Positions 43,968-56,079 are shown, counted from the first letter of the stretch. The stretch is DNA of 64,000 bases from Orbilia blumenaviensis (GCA_036872755.1 JAVHNS010000001.1:3968001-4032000); one strand, 5' to 3'. Notes: generated by a model not told the origin, from the letters alone. Made by a program: numbers and translations.

Positions 43968-45602
43968 TCAATCCCAGTCGGTGACCTCCGCTTGCTCTGG
44001 AACAGGCGACTTCAAGTGGCCGGTTGTGAGTGCCATCTTGGCGTTTTCGATATTCCAGACTTCCATTTTGGTTTGTGTCTGGGTTTATATACCAGTTAGT
44101 ACCCACCCATTGCTTGTAAAGGGTAGTTAAAGGGGGGCTTGAATTTACCTCAACAGTGAAAGTACCCATATGCGGAATGAGCATGACGTTTGGATTATCC
44201 AACAGTCCCGGGTGAACAGTTGGTTCCTCCTCAAAGACATCCAATCCGACGGTGCGAACCTTCCCGCTATTGAGCGCTTCAACTAACGCAGCTTCGTCCA
44301 TGACAGCTCCACGAGCGGTATTGACGATGATGACACCATCCTTCATCTTTGCGAACTCAGCCGTCGATATTATGTGGCGGGTGTGTGCCTGTTATTATAA
44401 AAGAAACCATAGATCAGCTTTTTTATCCGAACCAATTCCTTTTCACTTCCTTCTTCTTCTTCTCTTTCTTCATGCTTCTTCTTGTCAATTCATTGCAAAA
44501 AGCGGTACTAACATTCAAAGGAAGATTCAAACTGATAACATCCGACGTAGCCAGCAACTCATCAAACGAAACATATTTAGCTCCTTGCTCCTGATCAGGC
44601 TCCAACTGTTTCCGATTATAATACTGTATTTTCATATCGAACGCCTCAGCCCTTCTCTTCAAAGTTTGTCCAATACCTCCCATCCCGATGATACCAAGAA
44701 TCTTGTCTTGCGGATCATTCCCCAACGTCGCGGCTCCTCGCCACTCTCGTGCTCGTAGGGCTGTCATTCCTATGTTGAAGTTTCGGAGCGCACCGAGGAT
44801 GAGGAACATGTTTACGTCAGCGGTACTATCGTCGACGGCGGTGGGGACGTTGGAGACCCGAATTTTGCGGTCTGTGAGTGGTTGGATATCTAGCTGATCG
44901 TATCCGGCGCCTATTCACCTCCCTCAAAAACATCATCAAAGATACAAAAAAAAAAAAGGTTAGCCTCATCAAAACCTTCCATTCAGTCTATCTCCCTTCA
45001 AGAATCGAAAAAAAGTATAGAAGCTTATAGATGAAAAGCTAACTAACCATTATGACAAATGAACTTCAAGCTCTCGGGCAGCGCCGCCGCAAGTTCGGCA
45101 TCTATCCTCCCAGTTATGGAGACACTGGCGAACGTTCTAAAGGCGACAATAACACCATCAAGAAGCCCAGATTTACACTCTTCGATGAATTCATCTCGGT
45201 TTGTGGATTTTGGGGTGATAAGTTCCGCGTGTTCGGCTAATGCAGCGTATTCGTTGAATGCACTGTTGTTTTTTTGTTACGCGAGGAATATCGGTTAGCT
45301 AAGTTACCTGATACGATAGAAGAGCTAGAGAGAGCTCTCGGTGAGCGGTTTCGGCTGCGGTATCGATTACGATACGAGGGAGGGGCCGAGAAGGCACAAT
45401 TGCGACACAACGAAAAGAAGAAAAAATACGTTGCAATTGAAGGTGGAAAGGGAAGACCCATGGATATGGATGCCCTTGTTCACCCCCCCCATTCTCTTTC
45501 TAGGAATGGCAATCGGCTTCGCTGATCATGAAGGGGAAAGGCCTGGCTGGCTTACTGCTCGATTTCGCCCAATAGTAGGAGCTTTGGCTTCTGTGTTGCC
45601 AT
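43968..45602 (-). CDS. D-2-hydroxyacid dehydrogenase (336 aa)
   Basis: NAD(P)-dependent D-isomer-specific 2-hydroxyacid dehydrogenase, probably glyoxylate/hydroxypyruvate reductase-like; substrate not certain. Five exons: 45602-45556, 45262-45048, 44910-44513, 44388-44149 and 44078-43968. The first intron is long (293 bases). Motifs: N-terminal MATQKPKLLLLGEIEHAFNE, the Rossmann loop GIIGMGGIGQT, the Arg in IIVNTARGAVMDEAAL, the Glu in GLDVFEEEP, and the His in LIPHMGTFT, together giving the Arg-Glu-His catalytic set. Length is typical. No peroxisomal PTS1 is seen (ends VTDWD). It converges with the Fic gene. Confidence 0.9.
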
Positions 45603-47953
45603 GATGGTGTTCGAGACGAGGTTCCGGATGGAGCGTAAGGATTGAGTTGGGTTGTACATTTTGAAAGTTATTTGATCGGATAGCGGTCGAAAGACGAGAT
45701 GGAATATCCGGTTGAGATTCTTTTAAAAGAAAAAAAGGATAAAAGTAAAGGAAGAAAGTAAGGCTGAAGGGTTTAGAGTCACAAGGTTGGGTTTTGATGG
45801 ATGGTGGTACAGCAGCAAGCAGGTAGTCGTCAGAGAACGAAGTTTGCGAGGTTAAAGGTTGGAAGTCGCGAATGGGGAACTTGAGGAGAGAATAGAAGAG
45901 AAGAAGAGGAGGAAGAAAGAGTCGGGAACAAATGATTCACTGATCTAAAAAGTACGTCTTCCACCCTGAAGAAATTAAATTCAGCTGATATAGATGGACT
46001 TGAATCAATATATATAACACAGGTAATGCAAAGAAGGAAAAGAAAAGAGTTCACAGATCAATCAAGAAATTGGTCAAAATCGTTCGGTTCCTGGCAGCCG
46101 GGTATTTACATCTCCAGACCCAGAGATCCCGGAAGCTTAAACCTGCTGGCGGACGGGTTATGGGAGGCCTACTGCCGTGGAGCCGCTTTCTTTTTTTTTT
46201 TGTCAATGTTCAAAAGAAGAGCTGTTTCCGAGGTGTATATTCAAACATCGACTATTCATGGTTAATCATAGCATAGCGAGCCGTTAAACTGAATCGGATT
46301 CGAGACCGGCCGCGGGTCAAGAAGCTCAAGAGCCCTGGAGGGCTTCGATACGCTGATATAGCTCCACGATTTGATCAAACCTCTGACTAACGAAGTTCGG
46401 AAACTCCAGAGAAGGGGGATCAGGTCATGTCAATCCGGGACATATTTCTCCACCTGAGTTCCGATTTACGGAGGCTACTTTGGACTAAAAAGCAGGTAAA
46501 AGCCAAATACAGTGGTTTGCTGTGCCCTCCTCCACCACCAGCTTCTACAAAAGCCTTTAAACGAAAAGCTGGAGAAAATCTGGAGCTATTGCCTGGAGAA
46601 CTTTATGAGCTCGCTTCTGAGCTAAAATCAACCATGGCCAGGAACCGAGCCAGTGACGAACACAGATACAGTTGCAGCGCAGGGGCGAGGGGGGGGAGTG
46701 CGCGGGCTGGACACGGAATAATGCCATCCTTTGCTTTTTTGCATATAGCGAGGATGATGAGTGGCCAATGGCCGTTGGGACGATTTGGACTGAGGGTTTG
46801 AATTCATCCGGTGGGTGGTCGTGGCCCGGTCGAAAAAGAATGGCAACGGCATTGCAGATGCATCAGAATCTGCAGGGTGAATTGTCGGGTATAGCAAATG
46901 GAATACATCCTTCAACGGTATATTCTTTCAGTATCAGCGCTGTCTTTTGACCGGTATCAATGGTCAATGGATTGTTTGATATCGATATCGAATTATATCA
47001 AGAGAGGGTGCGAGAGCGAGAGACCCGAGACGGCATCTGATATCACTGCTGCCATGGACTCGGTGGGGCTCAAGTATACAAGTGTGCCTGAATCACCTTG
47101 CATGAACAGAAAGCAAACCGATCCGATACACCGGATGCATTGGAAAGCATTATGGCCTTTCACAAATTGCAAAATCGAATGCAATAGGAATCACTTATTC
47201 GTCACCTCTTTCCACCTATCGAATCTCGAATCAGCATCCAGGCCTGTACGTTGGAATATATATTATTGAATCTTGCTGCAAGATGACGCCTGGATGCGGC
47301 AATCTAGCCGACCTGTAGGCCGTTGAAGGAAACATCCCTGCTCCAACCATTCGACCAAAAAAACAAAGAACAAAAAAGTCAAATAAAGAAGAAAAAAAAT
47401 CTTATCCGCAAAGGCCTGCCGGTGCTCGTGCGGTTCTCGCTCTTCCTTTCATCGGCGAGAGATCGCATCGAAGGACGCTAGAAGAAATCCGGCACGTGGT
47501 CACTTTTGGGGGTGGAGGAAGAGAGAGAGAGAGAAATTATGGAGAGCTCGTCGGGCCAGGGACCGGACGGGACCCGGTCCTGTAAGTACAGTCTCCTGTC
47601 AACCAATATGCCTTCGGTGGCTACCTGGCCTGGCTACCAGTCAGCTCGGTCCTAATGTCAATGACCATTGCATTGCATCGGCATGGGGGATATTACCTCT
47701 GGGAGGGGTGTGTGGATGGTTTAGTTTTTTTTTTAGCTAACCTTCGTTGGAGGATGTTAGGTAAGTCAGAGATGGTGGTGGTTGAGCGCACCCGGCAAGC
47801 TTAGGCTCAGGCTTAGTTAGGCTTGAGCCCAAGCCATTTTAAATTTTTTCCCGCTTACAAAAGTAAAATAAAATTCTTTTCCACCAGACTCTTTAACTCT
47901 CTTCCCTCCTCCACCACCGGAAGAAAAAAAAGATACTTCTTTCAAGAAACATC

Positions 47954-48127
47954 ATGAACTCGGTTCACTCCCCACACTCCACTCCCTCCCCACCGTCTCA
48001 ATTGGCTTCACGGCGTCGACAATGTGGACGTCACCGTCTCAGTCATCCTGTTAACTATCTACCGTTGTCGCCTTTGTCGTGCATATTTGAATTGCCACCA
48101 ACTACCAGCTTAGCCGCTGTTGGTTGA
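47954..48127 (+). other. Upstream open reading frame in probable ADE4 leader (57 aa)
   Basis: ATG at 47954 opens a 57-codon frame starting MNSVHSPHSTPSPPSQLA and ending TTSLAAVG before a TGA. It lies about 620 bases before the ADE4 ATG, after C/T-rich DNA that looks like a transcription start region. A second, 3-codon frame (ATG AAC TTT TGA) begins near 48245. Whether it is translated, or spliced out of the ADE4 messenger, cannot be told from sequence. Confidence 0.35.
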
Positions 48128-48670
48128 GACCTCGAGTCTACCGGACTAAAAATTCAAGCCTATCAATTCGAAGACAAAAAAAAACTTTTTTTTTTTTCTT
48201 CCCTCCCTTCATCTCCATCGTTACTGTTCATCTCTTCACTGTAGATGAACTTTTGACCCCCACAGTCCAGCGAGTCAGCACACAGTTTGCCTAACATCCC
48301 AAGGCACCATCAAATCTGCAACAAACACCTGCCCGAACTAGTTCCGTCAACCTCCCGAGCTAGCTTCCATTCTTCAATTAAACCCATTTCATATCAATAG
48401 GTTGGTACAAGCTCTGTTTTCGTTATCGCTTCTTCTCGTTCCCCGACTAGTGTTCCTCCACTATCTTTTTCCGTATACCTTATCAGGTTACGATGGGCTT
48501 TTTCATGATGATACCAATATCTTTAGATGTTAGACTTCCGAGAAACAAAATTCTGCGGACAAAAATATTATGCATGGCTTGCTGATCTTTTAAGCCCTTC
48601 CACTCTTTTACAATTCACCTGCTCATCGCTTTTTTTTTTTGCGATTTCTTTTTATGGGAACACTGGAAGA

Positions 48671-48715
48671 AGCTAACCCGCGATGTTGATTATTCAAAGA
48701 AATATCCTTCTCTAG
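48671..48715 (+). promoter_or_regulatory. Probable 5' leader intron end before ADE4
   Basis: A GCTAAC branch sequence at 48672-48677 and a TTCTCTAG acceptor at 48715 lie 30 bases before the ADE4 start codon, suggesting a 5' UTR intron. The donor is not settled (candidates near 48399 and 48473). Confidence 0.5.
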
Positions 48716-48745
48716 GCAGTTCTCACTGGAACAGAATCTATCAAG

Positions 48746-50592
48746 ATGTGTGGAATTCTTGGAATTTTGCTGGCCGATATGAACGGCTCTGCGGCTTATG
48801 AATTACATGAGGCTCTGTACCTACTTCAGCATCGTGGTCAGGTATGGCAACAATACCCCCAAATCCCACCAGCCTTTTCCTATCTATAACATTAAAATAT
48901 CTGTGCAGCAGAAAAATGCTAACTTGGGTGAAATTTCTAGGATGCATGTGGTATCGCTACGTGCGCCCATGGTGGCCGTATTTTCCAATGCAAGGGAAAC
49001 GGGATGGCGTCCCGCGTCTTCCAGGACGGAAACCGAATCTCTGAGCTTCCAGGCTTCATGGGTCTAGGACATCTGAGGTATCCTACTGCTGGCAGCAGTG
49101 CCAATTCGGAGGCTCAGCCGTTCTATGTCAACAGCCCATACGGGATCTGCTTTGCTCATGTAAGTTTCACCTCAATAAAACCACTACAATCATCACAGAG
49201 CGAAATGACAGCTAACAAGCAATTATCTAGAATGGAAATCTCATCAATGCTGCCGAGCTACGGAAGTACCTAGACGAGGAAGTCCACAGGCATATCAACA
49301 CGGACTCCGACAGTGAAGTCATGTTGAATATCTTTGCCAGCGCGTTACAAGACACTCGCAAATTCCGTGTAAACGAAGAGGATATCTTCACTTCCCTGAA
49401 GGCAATCTACTCCCGTTGCAAAGGCGCATTCGCCTGTACTGCCATGATAGCCGGCTTTGGTATCATCGGCTTCAGGGACCAGTATGGCATCCGCCCTCTG
49501 GTTATAGGCGAGAAGCAGAACCCCAACGGTGGTTGCGACTACATGCTCGCCAGCGAAAGCGTAGCCCTGGATATTCTCGGCTACGGAAACGTCCGAGACG
49601 TTCAGCCCGGTGAAGCTGTATTCATCAAAAAGGGGTCGAAGCCGGTCTTCCGACAGGTCTGCCCCCAAGCCGCATTCACACCTGATATCTTCGAATTCGT
49701 TTACTTCGCAAGACCAGACTCCGTCATTGATAAAATCTCGGTCCAAACCGCCAGATTAAAGATGGGAGAACTACTAGCGGAGACAGTCACAACAATTCTG
49801 GGAGAACAGGCGGTCAAAGAAATCGACGCCGTGATTCCGATCCCTGAGACATCAAATACCTCAGCCTCGGCTCTAGCGGACCAGTTGAACCTTCCGTACG
49901 TCCAGGGTTTCGTGAAGAATCGATACGTTTTCCGGACATTCATCATGCCCGGCCAGTCTTCTCGAACCTCGGCCGTCCGCCGAAAGCTCCACGCTATGAC
50001 AACTGAGTTCCAGGGTCGTAATGTCCTTCTTGTGGATGATAGTATTGTCAGGGGTACCACCAGTCGCGAGATCATCCGTATGGCACGCGAGGCTGGCGCG
50101 AAGAAGGTGTACCTAGCGAGCTGTGCCCCACCTATTCGAAACGCTCATATCTACGGTATCGACCTTGCTGATAGAAAGGAGCTTGTGGCGTTCAACAGGT
50201 CCAAATCCGAGGTTGCAAGAGAAATCGGAGCGGATGAAGTCATCTACCAGACTCTTCCAAACCTAATCAAAGCATGCGCATTGATCAATCCTTCGATTCA
50301 GAACTTTGAAGTTGGCGTGTTCAACGGAGAGTACGTTACAGGCTGCGATCCAGAGTACTTCAAACACCTCGAAGACCTTAGAGGGGAGAAGAGTAAAGCC
50401 AAGAGGAAAGAAGCGGCGATGCAGGCTGTTAACGCAGGTGTTGCTACGAAGGATGATGTCGGGTTGGTGCTAGAGACCGGACAAACGGCGGCGAATGGAC
50501 ATCCTGTGGTTAATGGCGGTGCACCGGCTAAGATCCAACAACCGAGCCCTAACGATGTTAGTTTGCATAATATCTATGAGAATGGGCGGTAG
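48746..50592 (+). CDS. ADE4: Amidophosphoribosyltransferase (558 aa)
   Basis: First committed enzyme of de novo purine synthesis: PRPP plus glutamine to 5-phosphoribosylamine. Three exons: 48746-48841, 48941-49159 and 49231-50592, all phase 0. The class-II glutaminase domain starts at Cys2 (MCGILGI), the N-terminal nucleophile once Met is removed, with no propeptide. It continues [28 protein letters not shown] and [14 protein letters not shown]. The phosphoribosyltransferase domain has the PRPP loop [14 protein letters not shown], preceded by [16 protein letters not shown] and followed by [20 protein letters not shown]. The last ~70 residues are fungal-type extension. No Fe-S cysteine set is apparent, as in other fungi. 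Confidence 0.97.
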
Positions 50593-51263
50593 TAACGTCC
50601 TTTTCTTTTTTTTTCTCTTTGGATATATTTTTTTTATGTAACGAACTGGGATGCCCTTTTGAAATAAAAGGGCGGCTCTAGGGCGGTGGGTTTGTTTTGT
50701 GCCCTGTGTCCTATGTGTGCTTCGGGTGGCCGCTGGTGGTTACGCTCTCCTGTTATTACGTTGGCTTCGTTGTTGTGTGAATAAATACTTAACGATTTTT
50801 TTCTTCTTTTCTTCTCTGTTGTTCTTCCTATTGCTCACGAAGGAGCGGGGGCGTTTGAGATACGTTTACTATCGATAGATTGGAGTGGGATGAGATATGA
50901 GGAGATGACAAAAAAGTTTGTGTTCATGATAACAAAAAAAAGGCCTGTCAACGGGTTGTACTCTTTATTTAGATGTAGCTCCAGCAATGCAATATACCTA
51001 CTACTGATAGACTATCACCACCTTCAAAATACCTACTTGGAACTGGATATATGTAAGAGCAAACTAGGTATATAAAGGCTAGATACGGAGCGGTGGGCTG
51101 ATAATTCTTCTATTATAGGTAGTAGCTATGGAGGCCAGGATAGAACATACAACTGAGGTAATAAAATACTTAAGTACTCAAGTACTTTAGCACCTTGGTA
51201 TAAATAGTAATGGGGAAAAACTTTTTATGACAATCTACAGTTACTATAGTTCCTTGGCTCTAC
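50593..51263. other. Convergent intergenic
   Basis: 3' flanks of ADE4 and OLA1. AT-rich; the open frame at 50890-51075 is not supported. Confidence 0.5.
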
Positions 51264-52997
51264 CTAGTTCTTTGCGGCACCGGCCTTGAAGTGAAGACTA
51301 CAAGCGAATTATTAGTATATATGGGCATAATTTGGATGGATTTGGAGGGTGCGGGGGAGGGCATACATATCACCGTCCTCGACGACGTAGTCCTTGCCCT
51401 TGGTCTGGACTTTTCCTTTAGCCTTGACGTCGGCTTCATCGCCCAACTCAACCAGGTCGGCGTATTTGAACATAACGGCTTGGATGAAAGTCTTCTCGAA
51501 ATCTGTCGCCATATGTGTCAGATAAATTCCCACTTTCTAAGAGCGTTTAAAAAGGAGAAGGGGGGTGGGACTCACCAGTGTGGATAACACCAGCAGCCTG
51601 AGGAGCTTTGGTGCCGTTTCTGATAGTCCACTGTCTAACTTCATCTTCACCACATGTGAAGAAGCTTCCCAAGTTCAATTCCTTCCTCATGTTAATAACC
51701 AACTTGCCGAGCGCGCTCTTAGCTCCCATCTTCTCTTCCTCAGCCTTCGCGTCTGCTTCCTCCATCTTTGACAGTCTCTCCTCGTAGGAAACAGAGAGTG
51801 GGATGATCATATCACCTGGGGAGTTCTCCTGTACCCACTTGAAGACCTTGGGCAAATGCTTGTTCTTCTGCCTGATATAGTCCTTCTCGCTCAGGTTGAC
51901 GACATAGATAACCGGCTTAGCAGTCAGCAATAACAATGAGTTGATAACCTCAACGTCCTTATTACCCCAGTCTCCCTTCCTAACATCCTTCCCAGCCTGC
52001 AGACAAGCCAGCACCCTCTCAACAATAGCCTGCTCCTCCTTCAACTTCTTCATCTCAAGCGACTGTCCACCCCTCTTGGTCTGCTTGACAAGATTCTCCA
52101 ACGCCTTCTCCACAAACTCCGTATCCTTGATTCGGAGCTCATCCGCAATGATTTCCAAATCACGGATCGGATCGACGTCACCTTCTACGTGGATAATGTC
52201 TGCGTCATCGAAGCAGCGGACGACCTGGAAGATGGCGTCGACGGCACGGATGTGTGATAGGAAGGCATTGCCGAGACCGGCTCCTGTGGAGGCGCCCTTT
52301 GTTAGACCGGCGATGTCGTAGATTGTTAGGTGGGCCGGGACGCGGGATTTGGGTTTGTAGTGCTCGCAGAGCCAGTTGTAGCGTTCGTCTGGAACGATGA
52401 CGCGGGACTATATTTTTGTTTTTATTTTTTTAGTATGGTGTGATTGAAAGGGTTTAGGAAAGGGAATTTTTGGGGGTGTGTACCTCTTCAGGATCGATGG
52501 TGGCGTATGGGTAGTTCTGGTCGAGTGGTAATTTTTATTTGTCAATTTCAACTGTTTTTTTTTTTGAGGATATAGAGGTATTTGTGAGGTGGCGAGGAAG
52601 CTATACCGCTGGGTTTCCCAATGGGCATTTTGTGATCGCCTGGATACGTATATTCCATATTAGTTTCCTTTCATTTTTGATATTCAAGAGGTATGGACGG
52701 GTGTAGTGGGGGGGTCATAGGTACCTGGAACAGAGTAGATTTGCCAACGTTTGCAAGACCGACCTAGAGAAGCATGCCACAGTTACGTTACACCAGTCAG
52801 CAAAACCTTCATCTTTATACTAAATCAAGAGATGTATAGCAAGTGAATATTTTTATTTTATTTTATTTATTTTATTTTGATTATCGATATTTTGGCATTG
52901 GAGGGGCTTCAAAAAAACTGACAATACCACTCTTGAGATTATTACCCGGCCTGCCCAGCAGGATCTTTTCTTCCTTAGCAGCCTTCTTTGGTGGCAT
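51264..52997 (-). CDS. OLA1: Obg-like ATPase Ola1/YchF (393 aa)
   Basis: YchF-subfamily P-loop ATPase, a conserved translation/stress-associated NTPase. Seven exons: 52997-52923, 52763-52725, 52639-52607, 52516-52484, 52407-51576, 51502-51367 and 51297-51264; exons 2-4 are only 39, 33 and 33 bases. N-terminus [20 protein letters not shown]. The Walker A motif GLANVGKST lies in exon 2. [20 protein letters not shown] follows. The G4 position is NLSEKD rather than NKxD, the change associated with ATP preference in this subfamily. The TGS domain is at the C-terminus ([20 protein letters not shown], then [19 protein letters not shown]). The frame stays open upstream of this ATG; see findings. Confidence 0.95.
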
Positions 52998-54154
52998 CTT
53001 TTTAGACTTTGCGTAATAAGATTGAGGGGTAGAAGTGAAAGTGCGGAGGGAGATGTGGGGTGTCGGTGATAATTGGTGGCGGGTTAGCCTGAGATGGTGG
53101 TGGTGATGATGATGAAGATGGAGATGTGGGGTGGTGTTTGTGTTAATTATAAGATTCTTGGGAGCAGCAGCTGCTGCGATCGATATCGAACTGGAGAGAG
53201 AACCGCCTGTAGAGCGCACTAGCAGCCTGCTGCCGCAGCTGACGAGGGAGATCTGAAGGGGCGGTATTGTGGTGGACGGGGGAGGGTGCTAGGTACCCTA
53301 TATTATCAGTAGCACTTTAATTGATATATGTATTTCCTATGGATAAATTATCCTTTTGGAAGGTTTTATAGTTTTTCTTGTGTCGAGAGTATACCTGCTT
53401 GCTATACTAAAACTATCGAGAGGGAAAAAAATTTGAGGTTGATTCCGGGGCAGGGCAACTTGGCATAGCAGCCCCGCCCCGGGACAACAGGCACTCGGGG
53501 GAGATGCTAGTTACACTCGGGTATCTCTCACCCGGGGAGTCAGTTTCCTTGGCAGGGACACCCAGCGCTGGAGAAGATCATGTTCTCTTCCTCTTCCTCT
53601 TCCTCTTCCTCTTCCTCTTTTCCCTCAGAAACCATATTCACAGCCCGAGACGAATACCTACGATAGCACGTCTGCTGGCAGAACAGAACAGAACTTCATA
53701 ACATCTGTCGCCCTTCGAGAAATACCAAACCAGCATATTCGATCCATTCCTATCTGCGAAAACAGCAGCGTCATCGATCATTCCGCGAGCCTAGCTTTCT
53801 CTCTCCCTCTTAGAGACTGGATCGATCTAGCTTGAAAATACAATATTCGAATTTCGACCGTCCGTCCGTCCCTCCTCAAACTCGCAATTAATTGCTTTAG
53901 CGCTATTGGGTGGCTTTCCTGCTGCAACCGCGCAACCTCCAACAAACCCCCCCGGTCGAATTTCCTCCCTCCCTCTCACCCCGTATTAAATCAGCCGTCC
54001 ATCCACAAACCATCAATCGGCCAACCACGCTGAACTACACATCCGCCCCCTCACCATCCTCCATACAAGCACCCTCTCTCTACTGTATCGATACTATCGC
54101 GCCCCGACTCTCCATAATATTGTCCATTCCTTCTCTTCGAAAGCTTGGCCCAGC
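52998..54154. other. Bidirectional promoter region, OLA1 / PPPDE gene
   Basis: The OLA1 frame is open back to about 53290 without an ATG. A CTTCCT hexamer repeat lies at 53585-53617. From 53860 to 54154 the plus strand is C/T-rich, leader-like. A repeat-derived frame (53910-54206) overlaps the start of the PPPDE gene and is not supported. Confidence 0.45.
53585..53617. repeat. CTTCCT hexamer repeat
   Basis: Five to six consecutive CTTCCT units in the OLA1/PPPDE divergent promoter region. Confidence 0.85.
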
Positions 54155-55089
54155 ATGGCGTCATCTCAAGATGCCCGCCGGAACTCAGAGGCTGGTGCCA
54201 TGCTGATAGGTCCCCGTCGCAACTCGGATTCTCCGTCCACAGCAGTCACAATCAACGTCTACGACCTTCTACCGGTACGTACTCCACCATATACTACTCC
54301 TTTTGTAATTTTTTTTTTTTGAGAGAGAGTTTAGCTAATTACCTGTTGCTTCTCTTTTGATTATTCGGACTACAGCCCGGGAAGCTCTCAACGGTATTCT
54401 GGCATATGGGAGTCGGCCTCCTCCACACCGGCGTCGCAATTGGTGAACGCGAATACGCCTTCGGCGGCCATGACAGACGAGGGATCACCGGCGTCTACTA
54501 TCTAAAACCAAAGCAGGAACCTCCCGGCGCAACCTTTCGAACAAGCATAATCCACGCCCACGTCTCGTACACCCCAGACCAAATCCACGACACCTTAGTC
54601 GAAGTATCACAGGAGTTTCTAGGAACGTCGTACAACGTCCTGACCAGGAATTGCAACCATTTCACATCCTACCTTTGTGAGAAGTTGACGGGGAAACCGG
54701 CGCCGAAATGGATCAATCGTGCTGCGAGTATTGGGGTTGCTTTGCCGTGTGTCGTGCCCCAGGCGTGGGTTCGGCCGCCGGAGTGCGAGGAGGAGGATCA
54801 GTTGAATCCTGAGGATTTTGAGGATGAGAGTGAGTGGGAGGACGATATTGATGATGATCGGTTTGGGTTGGGGGATAGTGATGCGGAGGGGGAGGCTGGG
54901 AATGGTAATGGTAATGATGCTCGTCCTAAGGCTTCACATGGAATTCCACCATCGAGTTCTTCGGGTGAAACGGTGGTGACGAAGGAGACGGGGAGGATAG
55001 AGGATATGAAAGCGGTGAGGAGAAGCGATGAGAATGGAAGACTCCTGCCCAAGAGCGAGCGAGCGATACTTGAACAGACGGTTGATTAG
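54155..55089 (+). CDS. PPPDE/DeSI-type cysteine peptidase (277 aa)
   Basis: Predicted papain-like PPPDE (DUF862/DeSI) peptidase; relatives remove SUMO or ubiquitin or act on palmitoylated proteins. Two exons: 54155-54274 and 54376-55089, with intron donor GTACGT. The domain begins at about residue 33 (TAVTINVYDLLPPGKLSTVF) and carries the permuted catalytic pair: His57 in LLHTGVAIGEREYAFGGHD and Cys133 in LTRNCNHFTSYLCEKLTG. The exon 2 frame fits the family without gaps. The C-terminal ~100 residues are acidic, then Ser-rich and probably disordered. No signal peptide. The substrate cannot be inferred from context. Confidence 0.9.
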
Positions 55090-55756
55090 GAAGTCAGACG
55101 TCTCAAGTGGCTGGTATGGTGCTGCTGCTGCGGAACCGACCTGGAAGAGTACCTGGGATTAAACAGATCTTAACCTCAACGGGTACATAATGGACGGGGT
55201 TTGGCATCTGTAAAAATGGATGTTGAAGTGTTCCAAGGTCTGATATTTTTTTATTTTATTTTTTTCTCTTTTCGTTCTCGATATCGATACCCCTGTATAG
55301 GAATTTAATCTTTTTCACTGCAGCTCTTCTGTTTTCTTGCTTTCTTCTTCCTCCTGTTCTTTGTGAGTAGCGAGCGGGTGTTAGGGGTCATCATCATAGA
55401 GGAGAATCTTTTATAGACGTACTACTTTTTTTCTCTACAGCTCTATTAATGATAAAAAGGTGCCAGACAATTGTATTGTTAGAGAATGGCATATCATTGT
55501 TCGATTCCTCGCGAACTTTTACCATACTAGACTAGCTATCACTTCCAATGCATGCTTGCTCAGTAATTGGATCCTATCCATGGTTTACTACAAATACTAT
55601 TTTCTAATACTCATTTTATTTATTCATTTTTTTTCTATTCCTTCTAGCCGAAGTGAACGCGGGTGCACACTCCCTCGTCGTCGACATGAACGTTCATTCT
55701 AACAGACACGCATAAACGTTTAGTACTCTGTGCTACCAGTGATAGTACTATTATTA
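55090..55756. other. Convergent intergenic
   Basis: 3' flanks of the PPPDE and I78-like genes. The frame at 55460-55702 is hydrophobic and AT-rich, probably chance. Confidence 0.5.
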
Positions 55757-56079
55757 TTATAACAGAAGGAATGATTTAAGGTACCTATCAGGCCGGAAGT
55801 CCTTAGTGACCATTGTTCCAGGCGGGATGACACGATGAGACTGGACGCCCTGTGGGAGGTCCTGCTTACAGAAGTGCTATATGCCACCCCCATCACAATG
55901 CCGTTTATCAATTTAGCAGATATTCTTATATGTATGATAATAATAAAATAGCTTAACAATAATGCAGGGAAAGGGGAGAAAATACATACATCAGGATGCT
56001 CGGAAGGCTCGTCTACAATCTTCTTCCCGACGAGTTTATCGGACCATTGCTGCTTTACTTCGCTGGATAGTGTGTCCAT
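55757..56079 (-). CDS. Small I78-inhibitor-like protein (69 aa)
   Basis: Two exons: 56079-55990 and 55876-55757, joined in phase (donor GTATGT, acceptor ATATAG). The short product resembles peptidase inhibitor I78 family proteins: GKKIVDEPSEHPD near the N-terminus and the family core VIPPGTMVTKDFRPDR near the C-terminus. It ends YLKSFLLL rather than the usual LNVxxDxxGxVxxV strand, so the final strand seems replaced or truncated. There is no signal peptide, so it is predicted cytosolic; yeast-type I78 inhibitors act on intracellular serine proteases (family knowledge). Alternative ATGs upstream (frame open to 56346) read as non-coding leader. Confidence 0.72.

Larger units (their letters stand above)
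45603..48745. other. Long intergenic region, mixed content
   Basis: 3.1 kb between the dehydrogenase (-) and ADE4 (+). The left ~400 bases are the dehydrogenase promoter. From 46300 to 47270 several short frames on both strands read like protein but none has a complete gene structure; see findings. From about 47860 a pyrimidine-rich, ADE4-leader-like stretch begins, with a 57-codon upstream frame (47954-48127) and a likely leader intron ending at 48715. Confidence 0.4.
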
